From: Marinobacter sp. EhC06
Lineage (GTDB): Bacteria; Pseudomonadota; Gammaproteobacteria; Pseudomonadales; Oleiphilaceae
Direction: 5' to 3'
Length of the DNA: 64,000 nucleotides
Assembly: GCF_001650915.1 (NCBI RefSeq)
Contig: NZ_LXYO01000023.1
Coordinates: 124,001-188,000, forward strand
Shown: positions 63,068-64,000 of the stretch, one piece after another
How positions within the stretch are numbered: position 1 is the stretch's first letter
Layout: the number at the start of each line of letters is the position of its first letter
The notes under the pieces: model-generated
Database searches by the model: none
What the model was told of the DNA's origin: nothing
The model's input: the letters and a program-made list of their open reading frames with translations, nothing else
Program-made: the position numbers and the translations under genes

Positions 63068-63970
63068 TCAGGTGCTGTTCGAATGGCAAGAAGGTTTCTT
63101 TTTCAGAGCCTCAAATCCGATAATAATGTCCATACGCTCGTTGGTTATTTCATCCTGACGCACCAGACGGAACTGGCCGCCAACCTCCTCCAGCCGATCA
63201 TCAACCGCCTGCTCTGCCTGCTGCATCAATGCCAGCCTTGCCGCGTTCTCAGTCACCATCGCTTCCGCCGATGCGCGAAAAACACTGGCAAAAATATGGT
63301 TGCGCAGCAGCGCTGCGAGCAGGGGTGTTGGCTGCATCGTATAGTCAGGCAGGGAGCGGGATTGCCATCCAGACTTCGCGGGTTCAGAAAGCAACGTGGA
63401 GGCCAGCGGCAACAACTGGCTCACTTCCGATTCACGCTGGCCCTTTTCGGCCCGTCGGGTGAACACAAGGGTAACGGCAATCCTGTTATGCACATCGCCG
63501 CCTCCGATTTCGTCCAGTCGGGTCACGATATCGCTCGCCAGACGCCCGATACCATCGGCCGATGCCGGCGGAAGAAAGGTAGACTCGGGCCTGATACCCT
63601 GATCGGCCAGGGCATCACTCATGCGGGCACCCACACACAGTACCCGGGCATGACCGCCCATCTTCAATGCTTCTGACAATGCGCTTTCAGCAAGCGCCTC
63701 GTTGTAGTTTCCACACAGACCATGATCAGAACCGAACACCACTAACAGCCGCTCTGCCTGCGCCACTGCGGGTACCGAAACAGGCCCGGTTTTGGCAACG
63801 AACGCCCGAATACCGCTCAGCACTGTCTGATGATAGGACTCAATGGATCGGGCAGCGTGCTCGTAGGGCACGGCGTTAATCGCAGACATGGTTTTCATGG
63901 TGTGAACAATGCTGCGAATACTGCTAAGGGTTTCGGTCCGTCTGGACAGGGTTTCAAGCGTCTGGGCCAT
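63068..63970 (-). CDS. atpG: ATP synthase gamma subunit, probably of an N-ATPase
   Basis: Protein of 300 residues: N-terminal coiled coil (SRRTETLSSIRSIVHTMKTM), central Rossmann-like domain (LLVVFGSDHGLCGNYNEALA) and C-terminal helix (VTENAARLALMQQAEQAVDD, then QDEITNERMDIIIGFEAL). It is divergent from standard gamma subunits. In an F-ATPase operon the beta gene would follow, but here an RND adaptor does; N-ATPase operons end with atpG, so that class is favoured. ATG at 63970 has GGGAG upstream. A second frame (63954-64000) open to the window edge could be the C-terminal tail of the upstream alpha subunit. Confidence 0.8.
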   Translation of the reverse strand: MAQTLETLSRRTETLSSIRSIVHTMKTMSAINAVPYEHAARSIESYHQTVLSGIRAFVAKTGPVSVPAVAQAERLLVVFGSDHGLCGNYNEALAESALSEALKMGGHARVLCVGARMSDALADQGIRPESTFLPPASADGIGRLASDIVTRLDEIGGGDVHNRIAVTLVFTRRAEKGQRESEVSQLLPLASTLLSEPAKSGWQSRSLPDYTMQPTPLLAALLRNHIFASVFRASAEAMVTENAARLALMQQAEQAVDDRLEEVGGQFRLVRQDEITNERMDIIIGFEALKKKPSCHSNST

Positions 63971-64000
63971 GACGATCGTCTCCCGGCATTCCCAGTGCAA

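Overview
The window reads as chromosomal DNA of a moderately GC-rich gammaproteobacterium, most like Marinobacter or a close marine hydrocarbon degrader. The evidence is a complete phenol hydroxylase/catechol meta-cleavage operon in the classical dmp order, PomA/PomB-type stators, an N-ATPase-like gamma subunit, a DASH cryptochrome and many c-di-GMP genes. Nearly all DNA is coding. I saw no rRNA, tRNA, CRISPR array, insertion sequence or phage. The genus is inferred from gene content only.

Left part (1-17000): a truncated DUF2235 hydrolase, small housekeeping genes (DUF3565, rhodanese, YchJ, TauE/SafE exporter), then a signalling block with an HD-GYP phosphodiesterase, a GGEEF cyclase, a hotdog thioesterase and a GAF-PAS-GGDEF-EAL protein. 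Next comes a minus-strand set with two family-3 periplasmic binding proteins on either side of an RNase J-like beta-CASP nuclease. A DJ-1/PfpI protein, a second thioesterase, an ExbB/MotA-like plus OmpA/MotB-like pair and a ketopantoate reductase homologue follow.

Centre (16300-38900): dmpKLMNOP (multicomponent phenol hydroxylase) and dmpQBCDEFGHI (meta-cleavage of catechol to pyruvate and acetyl-CoA) run on the minus strand from a sigma54 promoter at 29156-29171. The divergent dmpR encodes a phenol-responsive sigma54 activator whose phenol-contact and zinc residues are conserved. Immediately downstream of dmpI lies an unannotated LigB-fold protein that has lost its metal ligands. On the other side of dmpR is a plus-strand set: a YCF48-like lipoprotein, an MMPL/RND transporter, a DUF1302 outer-membrane protein and a DUF1329 periplasmic protein. 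This set has its own -24/-12 promoter (31396-31411) and an upstream TTTGATCA/ATCAAA element sharing 11 bp with the dmp control region. The simplest reading is that DmpR also drives this envelope system, perhaps for moving a hydrophobic substrate or intermediate. AACAACAA-type motifs, the kind bound by Hfq/Crc in pseudomonads, sit at the translation starts of dmpR, several dmp genes and the DUF1302 gene, suggesting post-transcriptional catabolite repression over both halves.

Right part (38900-64000): class III alcohol dehydrogenase; a DASH cryptochrome followed by a methyltransferase-like protein, a CrtI/retinol-saturase-like oxidoreductase, a DTW-domain tRNA modifying enzyme and two small proteins; pomAB; amtB with its own sigma54 promoter; an AttH-type lipocalin with an FtsX permease and ATPase; two complete inner-membrane/adaptor sets of RND efflux pumps separated by a K+ channel-like protein and a membrane diguanylate cyclase; and, at the right edge, an ATP synthase gamma subunit that looks like the last gene of an N-ATPase operon.
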